Below, piece by piece: positions 36,785 through 49,390 of a DNA stretch of 64,000 nucleotides. Under the pieces are notes generated by a model. That model did not search any database, was not told the DNA's origin, and saw only the letters and a list, made by a program, of their open reading frames with translations. The DNA comes from Zonotrichia leucophrys gambelii (taxonomy: Eukaryota > Chordata > Aves > Passeriformes > Passerellidae). The stretch is taken from contig NC_088171.1 of assembly GCF_028769735.1 (NCBI RefSeq), positions 62,610,216 through 62,674,215 of the forward strand. Reading direction: 5' to 3'. Every line of letters begins with the position of its first letter. The first letter of the stretch is position 1. The translations under genes and the position numbers were made by a program.

Positions 36785-36915
36785 CTAAAGAACAAGAAGC
36801 AAATGCTCCTTTGTTGGCTGATATTGACCTAATGGGAAAACACTATGAAGATGCAGCTTTCAGTCATCATCTGAATGGAGTAGAGGAGGAAGGTGCTTTA
36901 ACCTGCTCATTCTAA
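36785..36915 (+). other. Candidate terminal coding exon
   Basis: CTGTTTTCTCCTATTCAG ends at 36784, a strong acceptor. The open frame then runs 42 codons to TAA at 36913-36915. The peptide is hydrophilic and acidic, including KEQEANAPLLADIDLMGKHY, and ends ALTCSF, as a cytoplasmic tail might. The first codon needs one base from an upstream exon, matching the donor phase of 33926-33995. An AATAAA at 37427-37432 could end a 3' untranslated region. The frame also extends upstream of the acceptor without a stop, and no family is recognised, so chance remains quite possible. Confidence 0.2.
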
Positions 36916-37279
36916 AACTAAAGACAGGAATGTGCATGTGTCAGTAGGGAAAGCATGTGACCTCACTATGCTAAATCAGAGCTTGCCAGAGCCCTCACCA
37001 CCTAGTAGAGTCATGGATGGAGTCAGATTTTGTTTGCCCAAACAAGATCATCTACTCTGTGCATTAAATACCAGACTGTGCTGGGTTTTTCTGCATTTAG
37101 ATTTAGCTCTTCTGCTGCTGGAGTGTTCTAGTATTGTGGTCTCAGGTGTTACAAGGTGTCTGAACAAAGAACCAACCTGCCCTGAGAATGGTTGCTTCAG
37201 AAAGAAACACAATGGGTAAAGTTCAGACCAATAGGGTCTAAGTGAGCCTTTCTGCTCTGGTGTGCACCTGTCTGCCCAG

Positions 37280-37380
37280 AGCCTGGCAGTGCCCAGCAAA
37301 CACCCTGAGGGGAAGGAGTGCTGCTGGAAAAGGGATCGCCATGGGGTGTCTTGTCCTGAAGAAGGCAGGGTTATCCTCAG
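37280..37380 (+). other. Candidate internal exon
   Basis: CACCTGTCTGCCCAG at 37279 is a strong acceptor and ATCCTCAG|GTGAGA is a strong donor at 37380/37381. The 101 bases are open in the frame reading SLAVPSKHPEGKECCWKRDR and onward, with three cysteines. It lies inside the possible 3' untranslated region of the previous candidate, so both cannot be right in one transcript. The minus strand is also open here. Confidence 0.15.
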
Positions 37381-40300
37381 GTGAGACACACGTGCCGTGT
37401 GTTTGGGACTAGCAAGGGATAATGATAATAAACCTAATGTCTTCTGTCACCAAAAAAAGAGTAACTCAGGAAGAATGTGTAAATTAGCAGAGGCAGTGTG
37501 AGATGTTTAGGGCATTGAGGGTGTGAGAGTTTAGTACTGGTCTGAAATTTTCCACTAAGGTGTTTTTCTGATGTGAAGATTGCACAGTATTTTTAAATGG
37601 ACAGAGTTTTATGTGAGAAAGACTCATCCTCACATTCAGAGAGTGCTGAGTGTGATAAGGGCATGTATGTACCTTTTCTTCCCAGTCTTCTCTTGCTTCC
37701 CAGTACCTGGGACAGGAATCTGAGGTTTAAGTGATGCATGCCCCTTTGCCTACTGCAGATCAGACACTGATAATTCACTACAGCATTTTCTGTATGTTTA
37801 TCGTCGTGAACAGGAGCTACACTGTCTCAGGCTGAATGACAGTTGGCCCTCTGGCTTTGGTAGTTCAGAGATCTCTGCTCTTTACCAAATAGAAAATTAA
37901 AAAAAAAAAACAAACTTTCCATGGAGTACTGGGAAAACTAGACTTGCTTCTGATCAGTGCAGTCACCCCTGGCAGAGGGATGGTGGGAGCTGATTGAAGA
38001 GAAGATAGTGGGTTGCAAGGCAAACCCAAGAAAGCTGTTTGATGCAGCAAATGAGCGACAACTGGTGGAATGATGCATGGAGGGAGCAGCATCCAAGAGT
38101 GAAAATAATACATCACATAGCAATGTTACTTGGAGGAAGAACAGAAGTGCCAGCTCCACAGATCAACAACTCAGACAAATTAAAAAACTAGCCCAGGAGA
38201 GGTTTAGACAGAAGCAACCCAGTTTTCTTGCATTATGCTCCCAGAGTGTGCGAGAATATCACTGAATTGAATAAGGCCCATGGGAGCACAGAAGGCAAAT
38301 GTTGATAAAAACCTGTGTGAGAGAGAGAGATGAGGGCCCAGGCAGAGCTGCTGGGTTCAGAAAAAGGAGGATTGAAGAGAGCTGCAAGGGCAGCTGCTGA
38401 TTTGGACCATTCCAAACATGAGGTAGGATCAAGAGACTGTGGGGAGGGCATAAAATGGGTGAGACTGTAAGGAAATAAATCTAGCTGGGAGAGGAATGAG
38501 AATAAATAACACAGGACCTCTGGTAAGTAAGGGAGTGAGAGGACATGATATCTAGAGAACAGGCAGAAAAGACAGAAGGAGGGGGATTGCCTTTCTAATT
38601 ATGGGTATCTGTAACTTTCCTGAGATATAATGGGCAGAGGATGACTAACAAATGGCTGAGTCACAGAAACCATGTGACTGAGATTCTAAATTCATCTGCT
38701 AAGGGGCTTGAATATTCACACAAAGCTTAGAAATTTTCCTCTAATACTATTCTGGTGCAGGTGATCCTAAACTGCCTATACCAAAAAAGCTTTCCAACTG
38801 CTGTTTGGAAATATCTCAGTAAATTAGTCAATATTCATGTTGGCAGGCAAGTATATTACCTTATTCCTCCATTCCTGGTGGAGAAAGCCACTTTTGGCCA
38901 ACTAAAAAATTGTCCATTTTTATCCATAGAACCTTCTACAGGGAGCTTTATATGGAAGGTTGTTTGAGCCTTCACCATAGCAATTTGGTAAATGATGTTG
39001 CTTAGAGTCAGAACAGCGTTCTGCCAGCCTTTGTAAGACAACTTATTAACTGTCTACTACTTATAGGATTTTCAAATACTTGATGTGTCATGAAATAAGA
39101 AGAATGTGTATCCTCTGTTTCAAGGTGCTGACTAGTACTTTATTTCATGCAACATTAGTGCTGGCAGAAATTGGTAGAACCATCAAAAGAAGTTACTCAC
39201 GCCTTGCACTCACCCTTGTCCTCCCATGAGACTTAGATTCAGGAACTGATGTAGGTTAAAATTATCTGTTGTCCTGGCCATCATCTGATTAATCAGGTAC
39301 AATCATAGTTGTTTGAATTATTTCAGATAATATGTTTAGGAGAAAGACATAAATGTGAAATTCCACCCCCTACCCCCCTGCCCCACTGCTAAAGAATGGG
39401 ATAATTTCTTTTCCTTATAGCAATTACTGAAGAAATACATTCTGATGAAAATCAGGATTAATGTCTCTCCCCAGCTGAGTTGGAGTTTCTGTGTGCACAG
39501 TTAGGGAGATTTGGATAGCAGTGAGCTTTTGTGAGTACTGTTACATTAATGAAGTTTCCTTCCCTTTGACTTTGCAATCTCTAGTTTACTTGAGATGAGT
39601 GAGTTGACTCACTTCTCTCTTACATTTTTGTCATAGGGAAAGAGCAATAAAACAAGCAAGCTGGCTACTGAGGGCAAATCTAGAGCAAGCAGGCTTTTAG
39701 CCCCAGGTCTAGGACATTAGTCACATGCAAATGGGTGATGATAAATCAGTGCCACCTGGCTCACAAAGCTGCCTAGGAAATCACCAAATGAAAACATGAT
39801 TTTTAAAACTAGACAGCTAATCCCCCTCAACATAAAGAAACAGTCCTGACTTCCGTGTCTAGCAATATTTTTCAGAGCAGGAGCTGGACTTTTCCACATG
39901 GTTCTCCTGGAAGTTCCAAGGAGTTACCTGACTCCTAGTCCTTCATTAAAAAGCACTCTTCTATCTCTTTTTCCTAAGAGCCAGAGAGTCTCAGCATCTG
40001 ATGCCTGTATGAAACAGCAGAGAGGAGGTGGTTCTGATTGTGTTTCTTTGTAAAAAGTTTCGCTGCCACAATTCCCTGGATGGTACACAGTGCTCTGAGC
40101 TTCTGCCTGCACAATAACTGGTTTTAAACATTTCTGTTTAATCAAGAGTGAAGTAAATGTCAGAGATTCAATGTTCTAGATCAGCAGTTTCCAACACTGA
40201 TACATCTTAATCAAGCAATTAGGTGCCTTTTTTTGTCATTGTTTGGTGTTTTCCGCGCTGGAGAAGGGAACAGATTTGCTGCTTTGCTCTGATGACTGCT

Positions 40301-40636
40301 AGCAGCAGTGTTTGTTGTTAACAGAGACATGTACACCTAACCACCAGTTGGCAGGTGTTAACACTTTGTTACTCGCTATTCCCACATGCTGAGGATTGTG
40401 GGAAAGCTGTCAAGCTCTCTGTCTTGTGTAACACTCTGCTTTTACAATAACAACAACAACATCAACAAGCTCTGAACAAATTCAGCAGCTTTGTAGGAAT
40501 GCAGCAATGCAGCACTAGCAAGGGAGACAATAGGATGGATTCTCCTGGCTTTGATGGGAGCTAATATCAGACTTTGTGGAAAGTCTGAGATACTTCCTTA
40601 TCTTTGCTTGAAAGCAGGTAGATGGAAGCTGAGAGT

Positions 40637-40669
40637 TCTTTTTTTTTTTTTTCCTTCTTTCTTTTTTTA
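40637..40669. repeat. Pyrimidine-rich low-complexity tract
   Basis: T14, then CCTTCTTTC, then T7. A related pyrimidine-rich tract lies at 40834-40873. Both are simple sequence without apparent function. Confidence 0.8.
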
Positions 40670-40833
40670 ATTGGTGATATATCTGATGTTTAGAAGAAAC
40701 CAAGAATGCATTGTGTGTGCCCCAGCATTTCTAGTCTGCATCTGACATTTGTACTTGCCCATATTCAGGAAAGAAAGTCATGAATACAGCACACAAACAG
40801 AGGAAATAGTGCAGAAAAGCATAGGAACGTTTG

Positions 40834-40873
40834 TCTTTTTTTTCCTCTTCTTTTTTTGCCTTTTTTTTTCTTT
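40834..40873. repeat. Pyrimidine-rich low-complexity tract
   Basis: T8, CCTCTTC, T7 and T9 runs broken by GCC, ending in TCTTTTGG. Simple sequence only. Confidence 0.75.
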
Positions 40874-43020
40874 TGGATGGGGGGTATGTCTATCAAGCGA
40901 GAAATGAGAATTTCTTTTAGTATACTACAACCCTTCTGGCAAGCTCAGATGTGCCAAGAAGAAAAGGTCCTGTGTGAGTCTTAAGTATTATTAAAATACT
41001 TCTTTTTCTCTGTTCCTTGCTGTCATCCAGGTGCTCAAACATAGTCTGCCTTTGCAGCTACAAACTCATGGTTTTATAGCTGAGTAATCCAAAGAATTGA
41101 TTTATTACTGAAGAAGTGAGGTTTGATGGATTTTTGATTTACATGAAGACAGTTAAGAAGAAGGAGTGGGAGTTGCAGGGCAGCTGCAGCTGGAGTACAA
41201 GATAGACACTCAAAAGAGCAAGTGGGCCAAAGAGTGCAATGGATTAGATGAGCAACCAGTTTATATGGCTGGTTTGAATAGTGCTGCACTGCATAACTGT
41301 ATCCCTTCTTCCCAAACAGCATAATACTGACCACTTCTTGAACCTGCAGAATTATGCTCTGTGTGAGGAGAGATTTCATGCATTTGCTTTTTGATGAGAG
41401 TGCTTCAGATGATGGGAGCATGATCAAAGGAGTGATCATGGGTTTTCTGGCATGTAGGCTATGGCTGGGCTGCCTTTGAGCACATTTCCAAGTCTGGGGT
41501 TGCTCTCCAGTTCATCTTGCATCCAAACTGAACACTCCTTGCACTCTGGATGGGCTGGGTTCAGGATAAGGCATTTCTTGAGATACACCCATGCTGACTT
41601 GAGTCTGCTAATCCCTGTCCTGTGAAACATGAGGAAATGATCCCTGACAGGTGGGTGGGCCAAGTTCTTTCCTGGAAAGGTTCCTACTGCATGACATGGA
41701 TACTCCGTGGGATATGGAGGAGGTTGAGCAGCAGGTTCTCAACAATACAGTTACACAGTCATATTTTAGTGGCCTGCCCCCAGGTCTGTGTTCCACAAGG
41801 CAGTGTTGACACAGCCCTGAAGACAGTGACTTTTAAGTTAATTTTAATTCTGGAATACAGGTTTGAGCTTAGTCAAAAGTTAGGGGCTTAATGAAGTGGA
41901 ACGTGCAAGACAACTGCAGAAATGAATGGATGAAATCCCCTGGGCTGTGTTTTACATTGGGTGGGATTCCAATGGTCTCTCCCAACTTCACAGGTCTCTG
42001 AATCACTGCAGAAAGCAGGTTTTTTTAATGGACTTAACATTATTTTCTTGACATGAAAATCATCCCTGTACCTGTGCACTGCTTTAAAAAGCCTTCCTGC
42101 TTGCAGGACCACCTCCTGCAAGCTGGTTCTGAAAGATTTGTCTGCCAGACTTGGGGGTGAGAGGGAGTAATGGCTCACATACATCCGCAAGTTGTATTTC
42201 CTAGCTTCAGATTTCTCTTAAAAATTTATTTGCTCTTGTTTGGCCACAGGAAACCAGTCAGGGGAGTCACTAACACTGGTAAGATCAATACATAGATCAA
42301 ATATTGATAAACATCTACTTTGTGTATGCATGGTCCTGGATTTGTTCCTGCACATATTAAAGGATACTTTTGACTTTTAAAAATGCTAGAGAGAGAAATC
42401 TTGTTGCTTAGGGAAGCCATGGGGAAAGTGAGAGGAGAGAAGACTGACCATTTCATGAATGGGATTGATAAGGTGGGTTCAATTTCCACTATACACCCAC
42501 CCTCTGTTGATCAATTAGCTTGCACAATGCTTGTCTTTTTTAAGTGGGCACATGTAGTGTGATATGTAGACTTTTCAAGGCTTGTTTTTGAGGTACTTAG
42601 GTGAAAAATAAGTGATTTGGTGCAATGAAATTGCAGATTTGATTTGAGAGTATTGCTACAGGCTGACAAAAGACCAAGTTAACAGGCAAAAAGAAGGCCC
42701 TTTCTTGAGACTGGAATTCTGTCCTCCCACCTGAAGGCTTGGCATAGCTGTGAGCACAGTCCCATCCACTGGCACTGGGAAAAATCCCATTTACATGCTG
42801 GCTAGTGGCATTTCCCTCTGCTGTGCAACAGGTTGGAAAAGATACCTGCAATTCCTTGCGTGTTCCTCCGTTGTGGGCTGAGATCTCCCTGAAACATGGC
42901 AGTGGCTTTGCTGTGGTCATATGCTCTTCCCTGCAGTTGCTGTTTTCTGCTTGTACTGCGGAGGTGCCTGGAGGACTGGAACAGAACTGGTTTGGGCTGT
43001 GGGCATACCCGGGAGTCAGT
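40874..43020. other. Single-copy non-coding stretch
   Basis: No recognisable gene. The segment near 41937-42005 has faint resemblance to a sense CR1 terminus but is too decayed to call. A 29-base gap between a good acceptor (CTCTTGTTTGGCCACAG, ending about 42250) and a GTAAGA donor near 42280 is too short to support. Confidence 0.5.
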
Positions 43021-43092
43021 TCCTCCTTAAGGATTAGAACCGTTGTGCTGATCCTGCAGACAGGAGACCTATCACTTAAGCTACTTGCTTAT
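43021..43092 (-). pseudogene. tRNA-like remnant (possible)
   Basis: On the minus strand, TAGCTTAAGTG (43073-43083) fits the RNA polymerase III A-box consensus at every position. GGTTCTAATCC (43031-43041) fits the B box with one change. The 31-base spacing is about that of a real tRNA. Between them lies TCCTGTCTGCAGGA, which can pair around a loop holding TGCA, reminiscent of tRNA-Cys (anticodon GCA). The acceptor arms do not pair and the T stem is poor, so this would be a decayed tRNA pseudogene or the head of an old tRNA-derived SINE. Chance is a real alternative. Confidence 0.25.
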
Positions 43093-43617
43093 ATGAATTA
43101 TCTGAAGGACTGCAGCTGAGCTTCATGGATTCTCAGCACCTCAGCTGCCCTAGTTTGAGCAAGTCATCAGCATTTTGCAGGGGAATTCATATTAATTTGG
43201 ATTTTTTAATCTCCATAAGCAAAACAAGGAAGAAAAGATTTCCTGAACTTCTGGCAGGATTTCTGCACATTTTTTCCCTCTTCTTTAGCAACTTCATTTG
43301 TTTCTCTTTTTCCTTCTTCTTTTTCCCACCCCACCCAGCCTTAAACAGTGCCAGGAAATTCTGTACTTACCCAGCTGTACTGTCTGAGGAATGCCAAGCT
43401 GTTTTTTTTCCATGCATCAAAATTTTAATAGTTTAAAATTACTTATTAACTCTCTGAGTTTCCCAGAGAGAAGACATCATATATTTAACTGATATGCCCC
43501 TTGTACTCAGACAAAAGGCCAAAGGTTAGGGCAAGTGGATACACATGACAACTTTATCCAAGTCCTTAAGGATTTCCCATTGACTAAGTCACAGTTTCAT
43601 TCTTGTTTTTTTCCAAG

Positions 43618-43664
43618 TGAAAATAATTAACATGACTCAAGTAAAATGAGTTAATTTATTTTCA
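43618..43664. repeat. AT-rich inverted repeat, 14-15-base arms
   Basis: TGAAAATAATTAAC (43618-43631) and GTTAATTTATTTTCA (43650-43664) are complementary apart from one extra A/T in the right arm. The loop is 18 bases. It may form a cruciform or RNA hairpin. The size is small for a microRNA precursor, and homeodomain-type TTAA cores lie in both arms. Confidence 0.75.
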
Positions 43665-46600
43665 TTGCAGGTCTCTTCCTGCTGCAGACTCTGCAGTCTG
43701 TGGACAAAGAAGGTATAGTTGTTACTCAGATGACTGTCTTGCCCCAAAACATGCAGTGATCACCTCAAACAGCTCACCTCAAATAGCTCACATCAAACTG
43801 GGTCATTGCTTGAGAACACATACTATGAAATACTTTTAGAACAAGTTGATTTATATGTTAGCAAATGGATCAAATAAACATTTCCTTGTGTGTAACCACT
43901 GCTGCTGTGTTGATGACAAAAATGTGTTACGGATGTTTCTGTGTCACTTCATAGCAGTGTGACTTTTTTCTTGCTACTATTACATGAAGTTCCAAAACAC
44001 TGCAATTCTGTGGATTACTACTCTTTTGCTCTGCTAGGAAGGGAAAAACATTTGTTTGGACTGGCAGGAAACACTGTTATTTAATTTACTGTGCTTTTTG
44101 GTGGGCATATTATGTGTTGTGGGCTATGGTGAGTGATTATTCCCTGTGTAATCCTGCAGCATTCACAAGCATCCACACCCACATCAGGATGGTGAAACCT
44201 TTATCAATAAAAACATTGTGACCTAGAACTCAGTATTATTGCGTCTGGAGTTTCCAAAATGTCTGGGGAATGCTCAAGCGACAAAAAATGGTGCACCAAA
44301 ATAGAATTCTGCATGAGAAAGCCTCCAGGCTGCAATAATATTTCCTCAGCCACCCTCACTGTTGGGCCCTTCCTGGCAGAGCTGGACCACGTCCACAGGT
44401 CATGTTGACTTTGTCTGGATTGATGGTGTTTCAGCAGCTGTCCCCTGCTGCTTTCAGGAAGCCAGGTTTGGAGCCATTAGGTGAAACAGCCCTGTAAGAT
44501 TAAGAACAAGCGCCAGTGCCTGGCATGAGCAGCAGTATGATTTTGTGTGTGAGAGAATAGCATCCAGGAACACGCATTGTGCACATACCCTTGACTGGGT
44601 GTGTCAGAGGACTCCATGGGAAGATACATGGAATCTGGGGGCAAATCTGGGGCATGTAGGTCTGTAGTTCCCTTGCTCTTCTGATCCTATAGAAACCTCC
44701 AGCAGATGTGGGGCATAGCTCCCCAGTCATTGCCCAGTTCTTGCCTTATGATTATGTGGGTTCCTTGCTGGTTTGAGATCTGTGCCCACCCTTGAGACTC
44801 TGGTGGCACAAAAGTTCTGCTGCCTAATGCACTGCTTGCTATGTTGTGTAGGTTTCAGGAAAGTATCAGAAAAGAAATGGAAAAGGGGTCTGAATTTCCA
44901 CAGAGCAGGCAAATAATTGAAATCTGCTGAGCCTACAATAATGCCTCAGAAATCTCATCCTTTCTCCTGTGTTTGTTTATATCTCACCTGCACTTCACTG
45001 CTGGACTTGGGACTTGGAGCTAAAAAACAGTTTTTCAAGCAGCAAGTTTGAACTGTAGGACTTGGGGAGTAAAGGAATGGTCTTCTCTCATCCAAAGGTC
45101 ACTCCTTGAATACAGATGTTTCACAGACCTTTGCTTTGATACCAATTAATTTTCTGGATTTTTGAATAGTTGGATCCTAAGTGGCAAATACTTGGATCCA
45201 GGTGGTAACTGGTACAGATAGCAGAAAGTGAAAAGCAACTGTGCTGCTTTTTTTTTTTCCTTGGGAACTTAAAAATTCCAATCTTGCTGCATTAAACTAA
45301 GTCATGCAGAAATGCTCCAGCTGTTCTTTGCACTGTGGAAGCCAAATTCAGCATTTTGATGGGTTTTTTTCCTTTGTTTTTGAGAGACCAGTTGTGAAAC
45401 TGTTTGATGTCTTAGGTAACAAAATCATACCTGTACTCTCCTTCCAGTTATTTGGGTTTTCCTAGTTATTTTATTTAAGGTGGACTCCTTACAGGTCATT
45501 GTGTAAAATACCAAGTTCACCAGGAGGTAAACTGGTCAGCCTTCTTTGCAAGCTGGGATGTCCTGTAGCACTGACAGACTTTTAGTCTTTTAGACTTCCT
45601 CTTCTTTTTCACTGAATACTCTGATGGCAGCTGAACTCACAAGAGTTTTGGTCAAAAGCAGTAGAACACACCAGTAAATAATTCCTGTGGCATGAGTTCT
45701 GTTTCCAGTAAGAGTTTTATTTGCTACAAAGTGTGATGAGCCCTTCTCAACTCCATCCATTTGCAGGAATAGGCAACCCTTATTTAAATACTCCTAGAAT
45801 CCATTGAAGTGGTTTTTATTATTATTTTGAAAATTAGATGTGCCCTATTTTTCCTAGCAATTTTCAGGTGTAAGAGTTCTCTGAAATGTAGACAATATTC
45901 ATAATGGTGTTTAAATGAAGACTTCTGTCTCTGCTTAACAGTGAGTTTTCTGCCCCTCACTTCCTTCTCAGTGCATTCAGGAACAGGAGCACTGAGTTTG
46001 GGAACACTTACTTCACAGCATTGATGCCTAGAGCAATCTTTATGCTGTGGTTTCTGGATGCATGATCAGGAGAGCAGTACATACTGTATGGAGCAGCTTG
46101 TACCTGAGCAGATGCAAGGATTGACCTAGACACTGGGTAACCTCATGCTTACATGCCACATGGGTTAGTCCCCTATCCCTCCAGTGGCCATGGACTTTCA
46201 GTGCTCAGTTCCTGCTGGTTTCAAGGAGAAGAAAGTGATCTGTGTCCATTATCAAATTATGTAGAGTCCTTTCCACAGGGCTTGTAATTTCAAAGTCATG
46301 CCTCTTGTTTCAGTGAAGCTATTTGAGGATTCCCAGGGTTACTAGTAATTTTAATTTAAGCCTTTTTAACTTAAAAGTTAGTCAGCTCTCATAAGGCCCG
46401 AGCCAGGTGACAAGTGAAGGTCACAGCAAACTGACACGTGCAGCAATATCTAGCCTGTTATCAGTAACTGCACCAGGCACAGTTCAGTACCTGACCATAT
46501 GACAGCACAGTAGCCTGCTTTGATCTTCATTTTCTCACTTTAATTGGGTGGCCTTTCTCATGTCTCTCCCTGCCTCTAGTCTTATTAACTTGTGAGTGTG

Positions 46601-47277
46601 GAATGGACTGGCTGAGATATCAAAAGACTGGGTACTTAAGATGAGCAAAACCATCCAGCAGTTTGTAGTAATTCAAAGAATATGGAAGCATTTGCACTTT
46701 CTGATACCACCTGCTTGGTGTGCCAAAGATTGTAATGGGAACAAAAAGCTTGCAAGTTTTGGGATGGGGAAAAAAAGGTTTTCTGTGGAAAGAAATTAAA
46801 GAAAAGGGCAACAGAAGTTGTCTTGGGATGTGAGTGAAACAGAAACGCTGGTCAGGAGCTGAGTGTAGGAAGTAGATCTAATTACAAAGGAAGGTTCTTA
46901 GCAGCCATTTACATTGCAGATACTAAGCCCTGCTGCAGAGCTATAGATTGGGCTGTTGTAGGTAAACATGGAAAATGTCAGTCCAGTCCTTTTTATGGGA
47001 ATTGCCAGGATCACAGAGATACTCATAAAGAAATTTATCAAATACTGTTATCTCCGGATATGTCTTAATAATATTCTTAATCTTCACTATATTTTCTCTT
47101 GGGCCTATATGCTGCGTGAATATTTCTTGGCATGCCTACAGATCTCTAATTGTTTGTATATTTGGCTTGCCTCAGGCCTACTTCAAATGAATGTATGCAG
47201 GAATCTCTGCTATGTATGGGACTATTTAAGTGCCATTACCATACCTGTGTAGTATTGTTTACCATGTGTCATACCAT
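43665..47277. other. Single-copy non-coding stretch
   Basis: No repeat family or gene identified. A T10 run lies near 45248. Short frames carry no recognisable domains. Confidence 0.55.
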
Positions 47278-47328
47278 TAAAAAAAACCAAAAACCAAACC
47301 ACTACCAAAAAACCAAACCAAATCAAAG
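47278..47328. repeat. A-rich (AAACCA) low-complexity tract
   Basis: Runs of A separated by CC, giving ACCAAAAACCAAACC words over about 50 bases. It resembles a decayed poly(A) tail but has no recognisable retrocopy upstream. Confidence 0.75.
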
Positions 47329-49390
47329 AAGATCCAGAAGAGGAATCCTGTCAAGTTTTTGATCAACATGATCTGTTGAGCAATCCAGTCAGTGATATTC
47401 AAAAATGTTAGGGCTACATCTGCACACTTAAAATTCTGTTGGTTGAACTAAACCACCACTAAGGCACCATATTTTTTCAGAGTTACCTAAGAGGGTGTAG
47501 GGCTGTGCTTGCAACTCATCTAGCTCTAAGCTACTTTGTCCAATAGCACTGAGTTCAATGTGGACAGAAGTCTTGCCTCTGAAACTTGATAAATACACAA
47601 GAAACGCTCCCTCTCAGCTGATCTTATTCCTTAGTCTGAATCATAGCTGAGCAATTGTTTTGGTTTTCTTCCCTCAGCAATCCTTCCCTTGGATGTCAAC
47701 ATTAAGCATGTTGCATGAAGCTGTGTTTTATGTGCACTGGAGAGCCCTAGGTGCCTCTGGGGGTGGGTAGTCAGTGACTTGAATGCACCTGCAGCAGTGG
47801 AGACTGAACTGGGGAGGCAGAGGCAGACACAGATTAGGAAATTGGGCCCTCTAGGTAGCAAAAGAAATTATGAAATACAGTGCCATAAAAATTCTTCTGG
47901 GGGTGCCTCAAAGGATTGGCATGTCCCTTTTGTGATTTATGTAATTTCTGGCATGACAGAGAATGGCAGCCCCATTTTTCAGTATTTAGGCTTATTAATT
48001 GTGTGTCACTGTCTTTGAGTTGGCTGTTCCAGACAGGTGCCTTCGTGTCATTTCCTTATTCCTGCAGTGTTATTCTGCCTTGCTCTTTCTGTGTGGAAAA
48101 AGAAGACAGGGTGAGAAAAATGTGCTGGTGGTGTTTGCCTGAATGGCACACTACAGGAGCTGGATTTCCCACAGAACATTTGTGCCCATGTGGCACCAGC
48201 ACCCGAAGCAGGGCAGTTGAGTGTGCATAACAGAGCTAGTAGAAATCTGGCTGGTCATGTCTGACACACTCTGATTCAGGCAAAAGTGCAGATTATTAGG
48301 TTCAGGGCTGCACCAGTGGCACACTCAGAAATGTTTGGCAATGGTCCTGACAGTGTTAGAGTTAAGACTACAGCAAAAAACGATACTGAGCTGCAAGGAT
48401 TTGCCCCATAGAGTGTACATGGTCCTTAGACCACTAACTGATCCCCCTAAATGAAGTCATACCATGGTTAGTATCCCCGACTCAGTTCCTGTTGTGAATT
48501 CTCTCTGAGGGGTCAAGTTGGACAGAGTTCCAAACTGTTCTAAGTGGTTTGAATGCAGTGATGTGCTGAGTGGGCTGGCTGCAGTCATGCTGAAGCGCAT
48601 TTGTTTTCAGTTCTTCAGCATATAGGAGTCTCCAGCCCTAAAGCAATGGGCAGACTTCCCAAAAGGCAGGGAGGCAAGCTAGAAGAGTGGCTGCTTGCCA
48701 TTTCTTTTTGATCCATTCAGGCTAAAAATCAGCTTTGCATGTGAAGAAAGAGAGGAGGTCTCTGTTGGCTGCTTTTCAAGAGGCTTTCACCTTTCTTCTC
48801 CTCACTTCTGCAGCAGGGTGTTGTGACTTCTTTTCCCTTTTACGTACCCTTGCCCCATCACTGACCTACCCTGTCTTTAAAGCTATCACAAAGAACTGGT
48901 TCTATCTCTCTGCCCTGACCCCAGTATCTTAACCCACTCTCCCTGTGCTCCCTCACTTCTTGTTTTCCTCTTCTCTCACTCCGTTTCACCTCCTGTTAGG
49001 CAAAATCTGTGCTCTGTGGAATAGAGGCTGAGCGTGGGCTGAGAGGAGAGAAAGTATTTAGACACCTCTAAGCATAGTGTGTCTTCTTGACAAATAGCCT
49101 GGTTATTCTGGATGAAGAAAGAGAAACAGATCTGATTCTTAGCCACCACCACGGAAGTCTGTGCTGCTGCCACACTTCAGGCATTGCTCAGTTCCCGTAA
49201 GAGGAGCAGGTCGATGGGAAGGTTTCTGGGGCCAGCGTCCAAAGCGCTCCCTAAGAGTCTCTGGGAGTGTCAGCAGATTCCTCAGTGAGCCAAGAGAAGG
49301 GCCTCTGTGCCTGGCCGGGCTGGCTGACGGCACCTCTGAACTATGCACAGGATTAGCTGTTGTCACACGAGCAGCCTTCCTCTAAAGCCA
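47329..49390. other. Single-copy stretch flanking a minisatellite
   Basis: No gene recognised. G+C and CpG content rise slightly from about 49150 towards the minisatellite. Frames open here on both strands are unsupported. Confidence 0.5.

Larger units (their letters stand above)
35761..40636. other. Mostly single-copy stretch after the LTR
   Basis: Contains the candidate exons at 36785-36915 and 37280-37380 and an 11-A run near 36261-36271. No CR1 or other named element is visible. Antisense frames at 37048-37389 and 36580-36915 are noted but unsupported by homology that I can recall. Confidence 0.5.

Noticed and set aside
41937..42005. Faint similarity to a plus-strand CR1 terminus
   Set aside because: Scattered matches only (GGTCTCTCCCAAC and TCTGAATCAC). 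Not distinguishable from chance by eye.
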